NCBI RefSeq assembly: GCF_030655195.1
Contig: NZ_JAURWA010000042.1
Location: 1 to 43,888, forward strand
Direction of reading: 5' to 3'
DNA length: 43,888 nucleotides
From: Patulibacter sp.
GTDB taxonomy: Bacteria > Actinomycetota > Thermoleophilia > Solirubrobacterales > Solirubrobacteraceae
The notes beneath the pieces were generated by a model. That model was not told the origin of the DNA and did not search any database. It was given only the letters and a program-made list of their open reading frames with translations. This document shows positions 31,760-43,868 of this stretch, piece after piece (within the stretch, counting starts at the first letter, position 1; every line of letters starts with the position of its first letter). A program made the translations under genes and the position numbers.

Positions 31760-32757
31760 CCGACGATCCCCGAGCGCGTCCGACCCTCGCGGTCGACGAC
31801 CCGCGACTCCATCCGCCCCGGCTGCCGCCCGCCGCCCCCCGGTCCTCCGGGCCCCGCCTGCGCGAGCGGGCCGCGCTGCTGCGCCATCCCGGATGCGTCG
31901 CCGGCTACGTGGAGGGCGCGCTCGCGCGACGGGCCTACGTCGCCGGGCTCGAGCGGACCGCGACCTCGACCGAGGTCCGGGACGCCGACCTGCCCGTCGA
32001 CCTGTGGTCCTTCTCGTCGCAGCGCGACCTGCCCGAGCAGGTCGCCAGCATCCGGAGCCTCCTGCGCCACGGGGGACGCCCGCGGTCGTGGACCGTCGCC
32101 TCCGACGGCAGCCACGACGACGCCGGCCGCGCGCTGCTGCGGAGGCTCCATCCGAGCGTGCGGGTCCGCGACTGGGACGACGTGGCGTCCGATCCGGATC
32201 CGGCGGTGGCGGCGTTCGCCGCGGCGCACCCCCTGGGCAAGAAGCTCGCGGTGATGTCGTCGTTGCCGGTCCTGGGCGCCACGCTGATGGTCGACTCCGA
32301 CGTCCTGTTCGACATCGGGGCGGCTGATCTCGAGGTCGACCTCGCCGGGGCGGAGGCCGCCCCCCGGTACCAGCTGGACTGCTACGACGTGCTGGACGGG
32401 CGCATCGTCGACCCCGATCGCCGCACGGCGCCGACGAACACCGGGGTCGTCGTCCTGCACGGCCGGCTCGACTGGACCGACGCGGTGGGTCGCCTGGCCG
32501 CGCTGGACCGGCTGGACGACGGCGCCTGGATCGAGCAGGGCGTCGTCCACCTCGCCATGCAGGACGCCGGCGGTCTGCCGCTGGACCCCGACCGGTACGT
32601 CATCCGGGGCGACGACTACCTGCAGTACCGCGAGGCGGCGCGGCCGGCGCGGACCGTCCTGCGGCACTACGCCGGACCGACGCGGTACATGTTCTGGTGC
32701 CGCGTAGCCCACGAAGGCTTCGGGGCGCGCCTCGCGAGGACACGTCCCCGGCCCTAA
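31756..32757 (+). CDS. GT-A-fold glycosyltransferase-like protein
   Basis: The 333-residue protein has a Pro/Arg-rich lead, then VDLWSFSSQRDLPEQVASIR and PRSWTVASDGSHDD. The likely donor/metal motif is TLMVDSDVLFD (about residues 176-186), followed by a later TNTGVVVLHGRLDW. These fit a nucleotide-diphospho-sugar transferase, but I cannot assign a CAZy family with certainty. ATG 31756 overlaps the flippase stop by 4 bp. It is the last gene of the plus operon, so it probably adds one of the repeat-unit sugars. Confidence 0.75.
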   Translation: MTDDPRARPTLAVDDPRLHPPRLPPAAPRSSGPRLRERAALLRHPGCVAGYVEGALARRAYVAGLERTATSTEVRDADLPVDLWSFSSQRDLPEQVASIRSLLRHGGRPRSWTVASDGSHDDAGRALLRRLHPSVRVRDWDDVASDPDPAVAAFAAAHPLGKKLAVMSSLPVLGATLMVDSDVLFDIGAADLEVDLAGAEAAPRYQLDCYDVLDGRIVDPDRRTAPTNTGVVVLHGRLDWTDAVGRLAALDRLDDGAWIEQGVVHLAMQDAGGLPLDPDRYVIRGDDYLQYREAARPARTVLRHYAGPTRYMFWCRVAHEGFGARLARTRPRP

Positions 32758-32875
32758 CGGGACGCGGACAGGTCGATCCGGGCCGCCACACGTCCCTGCC
32801 GGCCGGAACGCTCCGGTGCCGAAGGAGCAGCGACAGGTCCCGGCGGGAGGCCGACGACCCTCGCTGTCCCCTCGG

Positions 32876-34120
32876 TCAGCCGTCGACCCAGGATCGCTGC
32901 GTCGACCCCACGGACCCGGCGACCGCCGCGACCTTCTGCCGCCGCGACGCCCGGTCCCTGGCGGCCCTGGCGCGTGCGGCCCTGGCCCGCGCGGCACGCG
33001 TCCGGGCGGCGACCGGCGTCCGGGAGCCGGCGAACGCCGCGCGGACGGCCGCGTAGGCGGGCTTCGGGGCGTAGCTCCGGGTGAGGAGGCCGAAGTTGTC
33101 CTGGGCCGCGGCGGGGTTCGAGCCGCGGTCCCGGAGGTGGTAGATCGTCGCGGTCCGGACGTACGGCAGGGCGCCCAGCATCGCGACCGAGCGGGAGAGC
33201 CACGCCGCCTGGTCGTCCGGGCTGATGCCGTCGGACCATTGGTCCACGCCACGGGTGGTCGAGGTGTTGTAGCCGAACTCGGTCACCCAGAGCGGGCTGG
33301 AGTCGCGCCGGCTGAGCGCGAGGCGGCGCACCGCAGGGACGCCCTGGACGAACGACGCCGCGATCCACCGGGCCTCCAGCAGGACCTCCGGCGCCCGGTC
33401 GCCGTTGTAGGGGTGCACCGACAGGCCGTCGTAGAGGCCCTTGGCACCGGCGGCGTACATCTCCCCGAGGAACGCCGTGTCCGAGCCCGAGAGCGCGCCG
33501 GCCAGCACCTGGACGCGACGATCGGCCTTGCGGCTCGCCGCCGAGGCGGCCCGGAGCAGTCCGACGTAGACCTGGGCCGGACGGGGGTTGCGGAGGAACT
33601 CGGGGAGGTTGGGCTCGTTCCACACCTCGAGGGCCGTCAGGCGCGTGGTGTAGCGACGCACGAGCATGCCGACCAGGTCGCCGTAGTCCGAGGCGCGGCT
33701 CGGCGCCCACTGCACGGCACCGGTGTCCCAGTCGGCACCGGCGCACTGCCGGCGCATGCTCGCCGGGGCGGAGGAGGCCCAGCAGGGGGTGGAGACCGGG
33801 GTCATGACGACGCCCATCCCGCGACGCGCGGCGCCGTCGACGGCACGGTCGAGGCGGTCGAGGTACCACTGGGCGTACTCGCCCTTCCGGAACGGCTCCA
33901 GTCCGGACCAGTTGACGCTGAGACGCACGACGTTCGAGCCGAGGCTCCGCGCGCGGTCGAGCTGGAGCTGCGTGTCCGCGTCCGACTCTCCGTAGAGGAC
34001 GTCGACCGCGACGCCCTTGAGCGGCGGAGCCGCGGCCTGCGTGGTCGCGGGGCCGATCAGGCAGAGCGCCGCGACGACCAGCCAGGAGCGGACGAGCGTC
34101 CGGAGTACAGCGAGACCCAT
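32876..34120 (-). CDS. Secreted GH-A clan glycoside hydrolase (PslG/GH39-like)
   Basis: The 414-residue preprotein has a signal peptide (LVRSWLVVAALCLIGPATTQ, probable cleavage after TQA). Its TIM barrel has the acid/base Glu in LEVWNEPNLPEF and the likely nucleophile Glu in PLWVTEFGYNT. This resembles PslG-type endoglycosidases that trim secreted exopolysaccharide. After the barrel comes an Arg/Ala-rich tail of about 45 residues. ATG 34120 gives a normal signal peptide and has GGAA just upstream. It points away from FkbM and converges with the plus operon, so it probably processes the glycan made there. Confidence 0.87.
   Translation of the reverse strand: MGLAVLRTLVRSWLVVAALCLIGPATTQAAAPPLKGVAVDVLYGESDADTQLQLDRARSLGSNVVRLSVNWSGLEPFRKGEYAQWYLDRLDRAVDGAARRGMGVVMTPVSTPCWASSAPASMRRQCAGADWDTGAVQWAPSRASDYGDLVGMLVRRYTTRLTALEVWNEPNLPEFLRNPRPAQVYVGLLRAASAASRKADRRVQVLAGALSGSDTAFLGEMYAAGAKGLYDGLSVHPYNGDRAPEVLLEARWIAASFVQGVPAVRRLALSRRDSSPLWVTEFGYNTSTTRGVDQWSDGISPDDQAAWLSRSVAMLGALPYVRTATIYHLRDRGSNPAAAQDNFGLLTRSYAPKPAYAAVRAAFAGSRTPVAARTRAARARAARARAARDRASRRQKVAAVAGSVGSTQRSWVDG
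32960..33004. repeat. Three 15-bp tandem repeats in the hydrolase tail
   Basis: Three in-frame units start at 32960, 32975 and 32990; the first two differ at two positions and the third is more degenerate. On the minus strand they encode a repeated Arg-Ala-Ala-Arg-Ala-like pentapeptide, so the basic tail has grown by local duplication. Confidence 0.65.
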
Positions 34121-34280
34121 GTTCCGTGCAGTCGACGCCTCGGGCTCGGTGTACGCATGAAACAGACATTCATCTGATACCGGCGTGACAACGAATCGCC
34201 GGTCGGGGGTGCCGTCCGGGGGTGTACGCCGCATCCGGACCGCGGGCGGTCGGTGGCGCACGGGCGCGGTCCCGGCCCCC

Positions 34281-35261
34281 GTGCACCCTTCCATCGCTGG
34301 CCGGTCCGTAGTAGCTTGCCGCCCCATCGCCGCTCTCGTCCAGGAACTCAAGACGCTCGCCAAGCTGGTGCTGAACCACCGTGGGCGGCGCGAGCAACTC
34401 GTCCGGGAGTACTTCTTCCGGATCGCGAAGCGCTTCACCCCCGTCCTGGCCGTCGACGCGGAGGGCGTCCGCTTCCTCGTGTCGACGGGGGACGACGTGA
34501 TCGGCCGCGTGACGTTCGCCCACAGGGGCTTCGACGAGGGCGCGATGCACCGTCTCGTGGAGGTGCTCGGCGAGCGCGTGGGGACGACGCAGCCCCTCGC
34601 CGGCCGCACGGTCCTCGACGTCGGCGGCAACATCGGGACCACCAGCGTCTACGCGGTCGCCCGCTTCGGGGCCGCCCGCGCCGTCGCGTTCGAGCCCGAG
34701 CCGGGCAACCTCCGGCTGCTCCACCAGAATGTGGTGGCCAACGGTCTCGCCGATCGGGTGGAGATCGTGGAGGCCGCGCTCTCGAGCACCGACGGGGAGG
34801 TCGAGTTCGAGCTCTCGGGCGAGGACGGCGGCGACCACCGCGTCCGGGTGGGCGACCCCCGGTCCCACGGTGACGCCATGGGCGAGGCGGAGCGGACCGT
34901 CGTCCGGGTCCCGGCGCATCGCCTGGACAGCCTGGTCTCGGACGGCCGGGTCGACCTCTCCGACGTCGCGATCATGTGGATCGACGTCCAGGGCCACGAG
35001 GCCCAGGTCCTCGAGGGGGCCCGTTCGGTCCTCGCGGCCGGGATCCCCGTCTCCATCGAGTACTGGCCGTACGGTCTGCGCCGCGCAGGTGGCCTCGAGA
35101 CGCTGCACGGACTGATCGCGTCCTCCTTCCGGACGGTCGTCGACCTGGGTCCGCCGTTCCTCGAAGGACCCCCGCGCGACCTGCCCGCCGAACGTGTCGC
35201 CGAGCTCGCGGACCGCTACACCGGTCCGGTCGGCTTCACGGATCTCCTGCTCCTGCCCTGA
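34281..35261 (+). CDS. FkbM-family SAM-dependent methyltransferase
   Basis: The protein has FkbM motif I GRTVLDVGGNIGTTSVYAVA, motif II AVAFEPEPGNLRLLHQNV, the acidic IMWIDVQGHEAQVLEGA block, and a C-terminal SIEYWPYGLR segment. Such enzymes O-methylate sugars or polyketides. The start is unclear: GTG 34281 gives 326 residues, while a TAGCTT -10-like hexamer at 34312-34317 would place the transcript start near an in-frame ATC at 34326. There is no ATG, GTG or TTG between 34284 and the conserved region. Transcribed away from the hydrolase gene, it is the fourth methyltransferase of the locus. Confidence 0.85.
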   Translation: MHPSIAGRSVVACRPIAALVQELKTLAKLVLNHRGRREQLVREYFFRIAKRFTPVLAVDAEGVRFLVSTGDDVIGRVTFAHRGFDEGAMHRLVEVLGERVGTTQPLAGRTVLDVGGNIGTTSVYAVARFGAARAVAFEPEPGNLRLLHQNVVANGLADRVEIVEAALSSTDGEVEFELSGEDGGDHRVRVGDPRSHGDAMGEAERTVVRVPAHRLDSLVSDGRVDLSDVAIMWIDVQGHEAQVLEGARSVLAAGIPVSIEYWPYGLRRAGGLETLHGLIASSFRTVVDLGPPFLEGPPRDLPAERVAELADRYTGPVGFTDLLLLP

Positions 35262-35311
35262 CCGGGGGTGCGGCCGACGCCGTCGCGGCCTGGACCGCGT
35301 CGCGGCCCGCC

Positions 35312-36514
35312 CTACACCGCGACGCCGCGCACGACCGCCGCGAGCAGGTCGAGGGTCCGGCCCAGGTCGACGTCGTCGACGGCCTCCCCCGCCTCGTGCG
35401 CCCCGCGGTTGCCGCCGGCCAGGTTCACGGTCGGCAGGCCGCGGGCGTTCAGGACGTTCGCGTCGCTGCCACCGGCGTCGGCGAACGGCCGCGGGGTCAG
35501 ACCGACGGACCGCAGTGCCGCCTCCGCCGCCAGGACGACGGGTGCGGACGCGGCGTGGGCGTAGGGCCGGAAGCGGGTCTCCAGCGTCAGGTCCAGGTCG
35601 ACGGGACCGGAGGGGTCGTGCACGGCGTCGTGGAGGGCGGCCTCGCAGGCGTCGACCGTGCGCTGGAGCGCGTCGTCGTCCGGGGCACGGATCTCGCCGA
35701 CGAGCCGGGCGTGCGCGGGGACGACGTTGGTGACGACGGGTGCGCCGGGGACACCCGCTCCCGCGCCCCCCTCGACGAGACCGACGTTGACGGTGCTCCC
35801 GTCCGGCAGCCGCCCGGCGGGCAGCGCGAGGACGGCCCGCGCGGCGGCGACGACCGCGCTGCGCCCCTGCTCCGGGGCGATCCCGGCGTGGGCAGCCCGT
35901 CCGGTGAGGTGCGCCTCGAAGCGGACGTGCCCCGGCGCGCCGACGACGAGGCCCCCCTGCGGACTGGGGTGGTCCACGACGACCCCCGTCCGGGAGCGCA
36001 GGACACCGTGGTCCATCGCGGTGACCCCGCGGAGCTGCGGCTCCTCCTGGACGGTCAGGAGCAGCTCGACCGCGGCCCCGACGGGACGCAGCGCCAGGAT
36101 CTCGGCCAGGACGAGAAGGGCCGCGACCGTAGCCTTGTTGTCGGCGCCGAGCACCCCGCCGCCCGCGTCGCGCCAGACGCCGTCGACGCACGCCGGCCGC
36201 ACCACGGCCCCGACGGGGACCGTGTCCAGGTGGGCGCAGAGGAGGACCCACGGGGCCGTGCCGCCGCAGTCGGGGTCCTCCGCGGTGCCGCCGGCCGCCG
36301 GGATCCGGCAGAGCAGGTTGCCCGCGTCGCCCCCGAGGACGGGGGCCGTGTCGTCCTCCTCGACCCGGAGCCCGAGGCGCCGGAGTCGCCCGAGGACGTC
36401 GTCGGCGATCCGCCGCTCCCCGCCGGACGGGCTGCGGACCGCGCAGAGGTCGGCGAACGTCGTGCGCAGCCGCTCGTGGTCGTGCGCCGACGGGACCGCG
36501 GGCGCGTCGAACAG
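35312..36514 (-). CDS. M20-family metallopeptidase (peptidase T/deacylase type), start unclear
   Basis: This zinc-dependent exopeptidase or amidohydrolase has all expected metal-site segments: WVLLCAHLDTVPVG, GVLGADNKATVAALL, LLLTVQEEPQLRGV, VVVDHPSPQG, and the late His in GNRGAHEAGEAVD. A dimerisation domain lies between them (GHVRFEAHLTGRAAHAGIAP). No ATG, GTG or TTG occurs in frame between the pyrG stop and the catalytic domain; I placed the start at CTG 36514 provisionally (400 residues). It follows pyrG closely on the same strand. A small upstream indel, an unusual start codon or coupling to pyrG termination would explain this. Confidence 0.8.
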   Translation of the reverse strand: MFDAPAVPSAHDHERLRTTFADLCAVRSPSGGERRIADDVLGRLRRLGLRVEEDDTAPVLGGDAGNLLCRIPAAGGTAEDPDCGGTAPWVLLCAHLDTVPVGAVVRPACVDGVWRDAGGGVLGADNKATVAALLVLAEILALRPVGAAVELLLTVQEEPQLRGVTAMDHGVLRSRTGVVVDHPSPQGGLVVGAPGHVRFEAHLTGRAAHAGIAPEQGRSAVVAAARAVLALPAGRLPDGSTVNVGLVEGGAGAGVPGAPVVTNVVPAHARLVGEIRAPDDDALQRTVDACEAALHDAVHDPSGPVDLDLTLETRFRPYAHAASAPVVLAAEAALRSVGLTPRPFADAGGSDANVLNARGLPTVNLAGGNRGAHEAGEAVDDVDLGRTLDLLAAVVRGVAV

Positions 36515-36546
36515 CGACCCGAGCCCCGACGGGGTGGATCCCTCGG

Positions 36547-40651
<4,105 letters not shown>

Positions 40652-40817
40652 GAACACAGGTTCGCATCGACCGCGGACGGATCGCGTGACGATGCTGTTT
40701 CGCAACCCCTCCGGCGTCGTTCCGCGACCGTCCCGGTCCGCCCCTGCGGGTGCCCCGAGCCCTGACGACCCGTGAGCCGGTCCCGACCCGAGACGCTCGG
40801 GGCGGGGCCCGCATGCC

Positions 40818-41684
40818 TCACCCCGCGAGACGCCCGAACTTCTCCCGGAGGCGGCGGTAGAAGCTCGTGCCCTCGGTCTGGGCGAGCACGGCGGCCTCGC
40901 GGCGGAAGTGGATGCGGAGGACCTCTCCCGCGCCGATCAGTCCGCGCGGACGGCCGTCGACGCCGAGCTCGACCGGTGACGACGAGCCGTTGTGCAGCGT
41001 CAGCTCGCCGTCGGGAGAGACCACGAGCGCCCGCGCCGAGAGGGTGTGCGGGGCGATGAACGACACGGCGTAGCCCTCGACGCCCCACGCCAGGATCGGT
41101 CCGCCGTTGGCGAGGTTGTAGCCCGTCGAGCCGGCGGGGGTGGAGACGACCAGGCCGTCGCAGCGGACCTGCCCGACGTCCTCGCCGTCGATCCCGTACT
41201 GGAGCTCCGCGACGCGGTCTCCGGAGCGCCGGTTGACGCTGATGTCGTTGATCGCGGAGTACGACGTGCCGTCGGGCAGCGTCGCCTCGAGCGCCGGCAG
41301 TCCGAGGACCTCGAAGTCCCCGGCGAACGCGCGGCGCAGGCCGTCGAGCTGCTCGGCGGGGTCGATCGTCGCCAGGAAGCCGATCTCGCCCAGGTTGACG
41401 GCGAAGATCGGGACGCCCGTCCAGATCTGACGGCGCAGGCCCTTCAGGATCGACCCGTCGCCGCCCAGGACGACGCAGAGGTCGGAGTCGGGGCGGTAGC
41501 CCCCACCGGCCACGACGCCGGGACCGGACGTCAGCTCGTGCTTCTCGACCTCCTGGTCGTCGAAGCGCAGCTCGGTGCCGGTCTCCGCGGCGACGCGCAG
41601 CAGCGCCTGCAGCGCGTCGGCGGACTGCGCCGGCCGGCCGTGCGTGATGACCGACGCGGAGCGCGCGGCCCGCCCCTCGCTCAC
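40818..41684 (-). CDS. nadK: NAD kinase
   Basis: NadK phosphorylates NAD to NADP with ATP or polyphosphate. The 288-residue protein has the GGDGS motif (residues 74-78), the NE/D motif as AINDISV, the glycine-rich TPAGSTGYNLANGGPIL, and APHTLSARALVV. An insertion-free length fits the bacterial enzyme. GTG 41684 overlaps the tlyA stop by 4 bp (GTGA), the same coupling as in other actinobacteria. Confidence 0.95.
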   Translation of the reverse strand: MSEGRAARSASVITHGRPAQSADALQALLRVAAETGTELRFDDQEVEKHELTSGPGVVAGGGYRPDSDLCVVLGGDGSILKGLRRQIWTGVPIFAVNLGEIGFLATIDPAEQLDGLRRAFAGDFEVLGLPALEATLPDGTSYSAINDISVNRRSGDRVAELQYGIDGEDVGQVRCDGLVVSTPAGSTGYNLANGGPILAWGVEGYAVSFIAPHTLSARALVVSPDGELTLHNGSSSPVELGVDGRPRGLIGAGEVLRIHFRREAAVLAQTEGTSFYRRLREKFGRLAG

Positions 41685-42493
41685 GACACCACCTCGGGCT
41701 CGGCGGCCAGGGCCAGGGCGTCGAGGTCGTCGACGCCGCCCCGGCCGGCCTCGGCGAGGTGCAGGAACGTCTCCTGGTTGCCCTTGGGTCCCGGCAGACC
41801 CGAGGAGACCGCCGAGAGCACGGACCAGCCCCCGGACGCCGCTGCCGCGGCGACCGTGCGGATGGCCTCACGACGGAGCGCGGGCTCGCGGACCACCCCG
41901 CCGCGACCGACGCGTCCCCGGCCCAGCTCGAACTGCGGCTTGACCATCAGGAGCGCGTCGAAGCGCTCCGCGACGACGCCCGCCATCGCCGGCAGGAGCT
42001 TCGTCAGCGAGATGAACGAGACGTCGGCCACGACGAGGTCCGGGGCGAAGGGCAGCTGCTCCCGGGTGAGCTCGCGGGCGTTCTGTCGCTCGATGACGGT
42101 GACCCGGTCGTCCTCGCGGATGGACCACGCCAGCTCGCCGTAGGCCACGTCGACCGCGGCGACGGCGACCGCCCCCTGCTGCAGCAGGCAGTCCGTGAAC
42201 CCGCCGGTCGACGCCCCCACGTCGAGGGCGTGGCGTCCGGTCACGTCGACGTCGAGCGCGTCGAGGGCGTTCTCGAGCTTCGTCCCGCCGCGCGAGACGT
42301 AGCGGGCGGCCTGCGCGGTCTCGACCTCGACGTCCTCCCCCACCTGCAGCCCGGGCTTCAGCGGCCGGGCGTGCGGGTTGGCGTCCGGGCCCCCGAGGCG
42401 CACGGCGCCGGCGAGCACCGCTGCCGCGGCCGCCGATCGCGAGGGGTACAGGCCCCGCTGGTGCAGGAGCGTGTCGAGGCGGACCTTGGGCAT
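41681..42493 (-). CDS. tlyA: TlyA-family rRNA 2'-O-methyltransferase
   Basis: TlyA methylates 16S and 23S rRNA riboses (the ribosomal target of capreomycin); the old name haemolysin is misleading. The 270-residue protein has an N-terminal S4 RNA-binding domain (VRLDTLLHQRGLYPSRSAAA) and an FtsJ-like SAM domain. Motif I is HALDVGASTGGFTDCLLQQG; the Lys in SRGGTKLENAL, Asp in VVADVSFISL, and Lys/Glu in MVKPQFELGR form the catalytic tetrad region. ATG 42493 has a TACCGT hexamer ending 9 bp upstream. nadK follows with a 4-bp overlap. Confidence 0.94.
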   Translation of the reverse strand: MPKVRLDTLLHQRGLYPSRSAAAAAVLAGAVRLGGPDANPHARPLKPGLQVGEDVEVETAQAARYVSRGGTKLENALDALDVDVTGRHALDVGASTGGFTDCLLQQGAVAVAAVDVAYGELAWSIREDDRVTVIERQNARELTREQLPFAPDLVVADVSFISLTKLLPAMAGVVAERFDALLMVKPQFELGRGRVGRGGVVREPALRREAIRTVAAAAASGGWSVLSAVSSGLPGPKGNQETFLHLAEAGRGGVDDLDALALAAEPEVVS

Positions 42494-42502
42494 TCGGACG
42501 AC

Positions 42503-42508
42503 ACGGTA
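42503..42508 (-). promoter_or_regulatory. Candidate -10 (TACCGT) for tlyA-nadK
   Basis: Minus-strand TACCGT in CCGGTACCGTG ends 9 bp before the tlyA ATG, so the mRNA would have a leader of two or three bases. The flanks match those of the pyrG element. Confidence 0.45.
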
Positions 42509-42558
42509 CCGGCTGGCCGTCGCGCGCTCCGGAGCGATTTGCGACCGGCGGTAGCTCG

Positions 42559-42604
42559 CGTGACCCGACCCACACCCCGGCCGTGACCCGCGCCACACCC
42601 TCGG
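42559..42604. repeat. Two imperfect 23-bp direct repeats in a divergent promoter region
   Basis: Units beginning CGTGACCCG at 42559 and 42582 share CGTGACCCGNSCCACACCC. Their 23-bp period is about two helical turns, and they lie upstream of the small membrane protein gene, as tandem operators might. No regulator is identified. Confidence 0.5.
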
Positions 42605-42622
42605 AGTGCGGGCGCGGGGAGC

Positions 42623-42988
42623 ATGCACCGCACGATGTCCTCCTCCCGTCGCATCCCCTTCGCCGCCCACGGCGCCATCGAGTTCCCGCTCGGTCTCGCG
42701 CTGATGGCCGCACCGTTCTTGCTCGGCGCGGACCCCGCCGGGACCGTGATCTCGGTCGCCCTGGGGGTCCTGATCGCCGGTGTGGCCCTGACCTCGGTCG
42801 GCGGCCCGCGCGCGTCCACGCTCCCGCTCTCCGCCCACGAGTCCTACGACCAGGCGCTCGCGCTGGGCGGGGTCGGCGGCGCGGCCGCGCTCGCCGTCGT
42901 CGGCCAGTCGGCGGTCGCCGTCGCGGTGCTCGTCTGCTCGCTCGCGCTGCTGGTGCTCAGCGCCGCGACGCGCTACAGCGGCCGCTGA
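42623..42988 (+). CDS. Small four-helix membrane protein (SPW-repeat-like)
   Basis: The 121-residue protein has about four hydrophobic helices in two similar halves: IEFPLGLALMAAPFLLG and VISVALGVLIAGVALTSVGG, then ALALGGVGGAAALAVVGQ and VAVAVLVCSLALLVLSAA. The order resembles SPW-repeat membrane proteins, but the SPW motif itself is absent, so the family is uncertain. No function is evident. ATG 42623 sits one base after GGGGAG; the in-frame ATG at 42635 is an alternative. A tandem repeat follows the gene. Confidence 0.7.
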   Translation: MHRTMSSSRRIPFAAHGAIEFPLGLALMAAPFLLGADPAGTVISVALGVLIAGVALTSVGGPRASTLPLSAHESYDQALALGGVGGAAALAVVGQSAVAVAVLVCSLALLVLSAATRYSGR

Positions 42989-43020
42989 CCCGCCCGGGTC
43001 CGGGTGCGGTCACCGGGCCG

Positions 43021-43139
43021 GGGGCCAGGCCCGCCGCGGGGCCACGCCCGCCGCGGGGCCACGCCCATCGCGGGGCCGCGCCCATCGCGGGGCCGCGTCC
43101 ACCGCGGGACCCTGCTCGCCGCGGGGCCGTACTCGCGGC
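43021..43139. repeat. Seven tandem 17-bp units
   Basis: Units start at 43021, 43038, 43055, 43072, 43089, 43106 and 43123. The second is GGGGCCACGCCCGCCGC; all keep the GGG start, and divergence from neighbours increases toward the 3' units. The array lies between convergent genes and is not in a supported reading frame. Confidence 0.85.
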
Positions 43140-43181
43140 GTGCCGCCGACGTACTCCCCGCCGCCCCTCGTCCCGATCGGC

Positions 43182-43718
43182 CTACTTCGACGCGTCCGCG
43201 ACCTCGACCCGGAGCTGGTTCTGGGCGTCGACCGTGACCTTCGCGTCGGACGTCTTGCCGTCCTCCGCCGTCAGCTTGCAGGTGACGCTCGGCGTCGTGG
43301 GGAGCGGGACCTCGGCCGGGCAGGTGAACGCGCGGGCGGTCTCGCCGACCTGTGCGTCGTAGATCATCTTCGCCTGCTCGGCGACGACCGTGCCCTTGGC
43401 GATCCCGCGGACGGCCTTGACCTGGAACGAGCCCTTGTCGCCGTCGATCTTGGTGACCTTGCCCTCGAGCACGAGCTTCGTCTCGGTGGGGTTCAAGGCC
43501 GTGCAGTTGATCCGTGCGTCGACCTCCGCCTTCACGCCGTCCTCGCAGTCGACGTCGGTGAGCTTCACGCCCTGGGCGGCGAACTGCTTGACGATCGTCG
43601 ACTCGACCTGGTCGGTCTTGATCGTCGACGTGCCGCACGCAGACAGGCCCAGGCCGGCCGCGACGGCGATCGAGAGGCCCGTGAGGGCCCGGGCTGGACG
43701 GCGGCGGCTGGAGCGCAT
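43182..43718 (-). CDS. Lipoprotein with two DUF4333-like domains
   Basis: The 178-residue preprotein has a lipobox LSAC after LTGLSIAVAAGLG, predicting lipidation of Cys28. The mature part is two similar halves (about residues 35-105 and 110-175). Each has a Cys pair of DUF4333 type (VDCEDGV and RINCTA; FTCPAEV and VTCKLTA), so two disulfides are likely. The function of DUF4333 is unknown; it is typical of actinobacterial envelope proteins. ATG 43718 has TAGAGT ending 6 bp upstream. Confidence 0.82.
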   Translation of the reverse strand: MRSSRRRPARALTGLSIAVAAGLGLSACGTSTIKTDQVESTIVKQFAAQGVKLTDVDCEDGVKAEVDARINCTALNPTETKLVLEGKVTKIDGDKGSFQVKAVRGIAKGTVVAEQAKMIYDAQVGETARAFTCPAEVPLPTTPSVTCKLTAEDGKTSDAKVTVDAQNQLRVEVADASK

Positions 43719-43724
43719 GCCGAC

Positions 43725-43730
43725 ACTCTA
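43725..43730 (-). promoter_or_regulatory. Candidate -10 for a leaderless lipoprotein mRNA
   Basis: Minus-strand TAGAGT is followed by 6 bases and ATG 43718. The remaining 158 bases to the window edge show no gene. Confidence 0.45.
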
Positions 43731-43868
43731 GGCGGGGTGCACCCCGTCCGCATCCGGAGACCGGCCGTCGGCCGGGTCCCGGACGGCGTGCGCCAGCGGG
43801 CGCCGGCGAGCCGCGCCGGAGGCGGACCCGCCCAGAGCTCGACCAGAGCCGTGCCCCGCAGATACCCC

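Noticed and set aside
41681..42493. Haemolysin toxin
   Set aside because: The S4 plus FtsJ-like architecture and coupling to nadK identify an rRNA methyltransferase.
43021..43139. CRISPR array
   Set aside because: The units are contiguous 17-mers without spacers and no cas genes are near.
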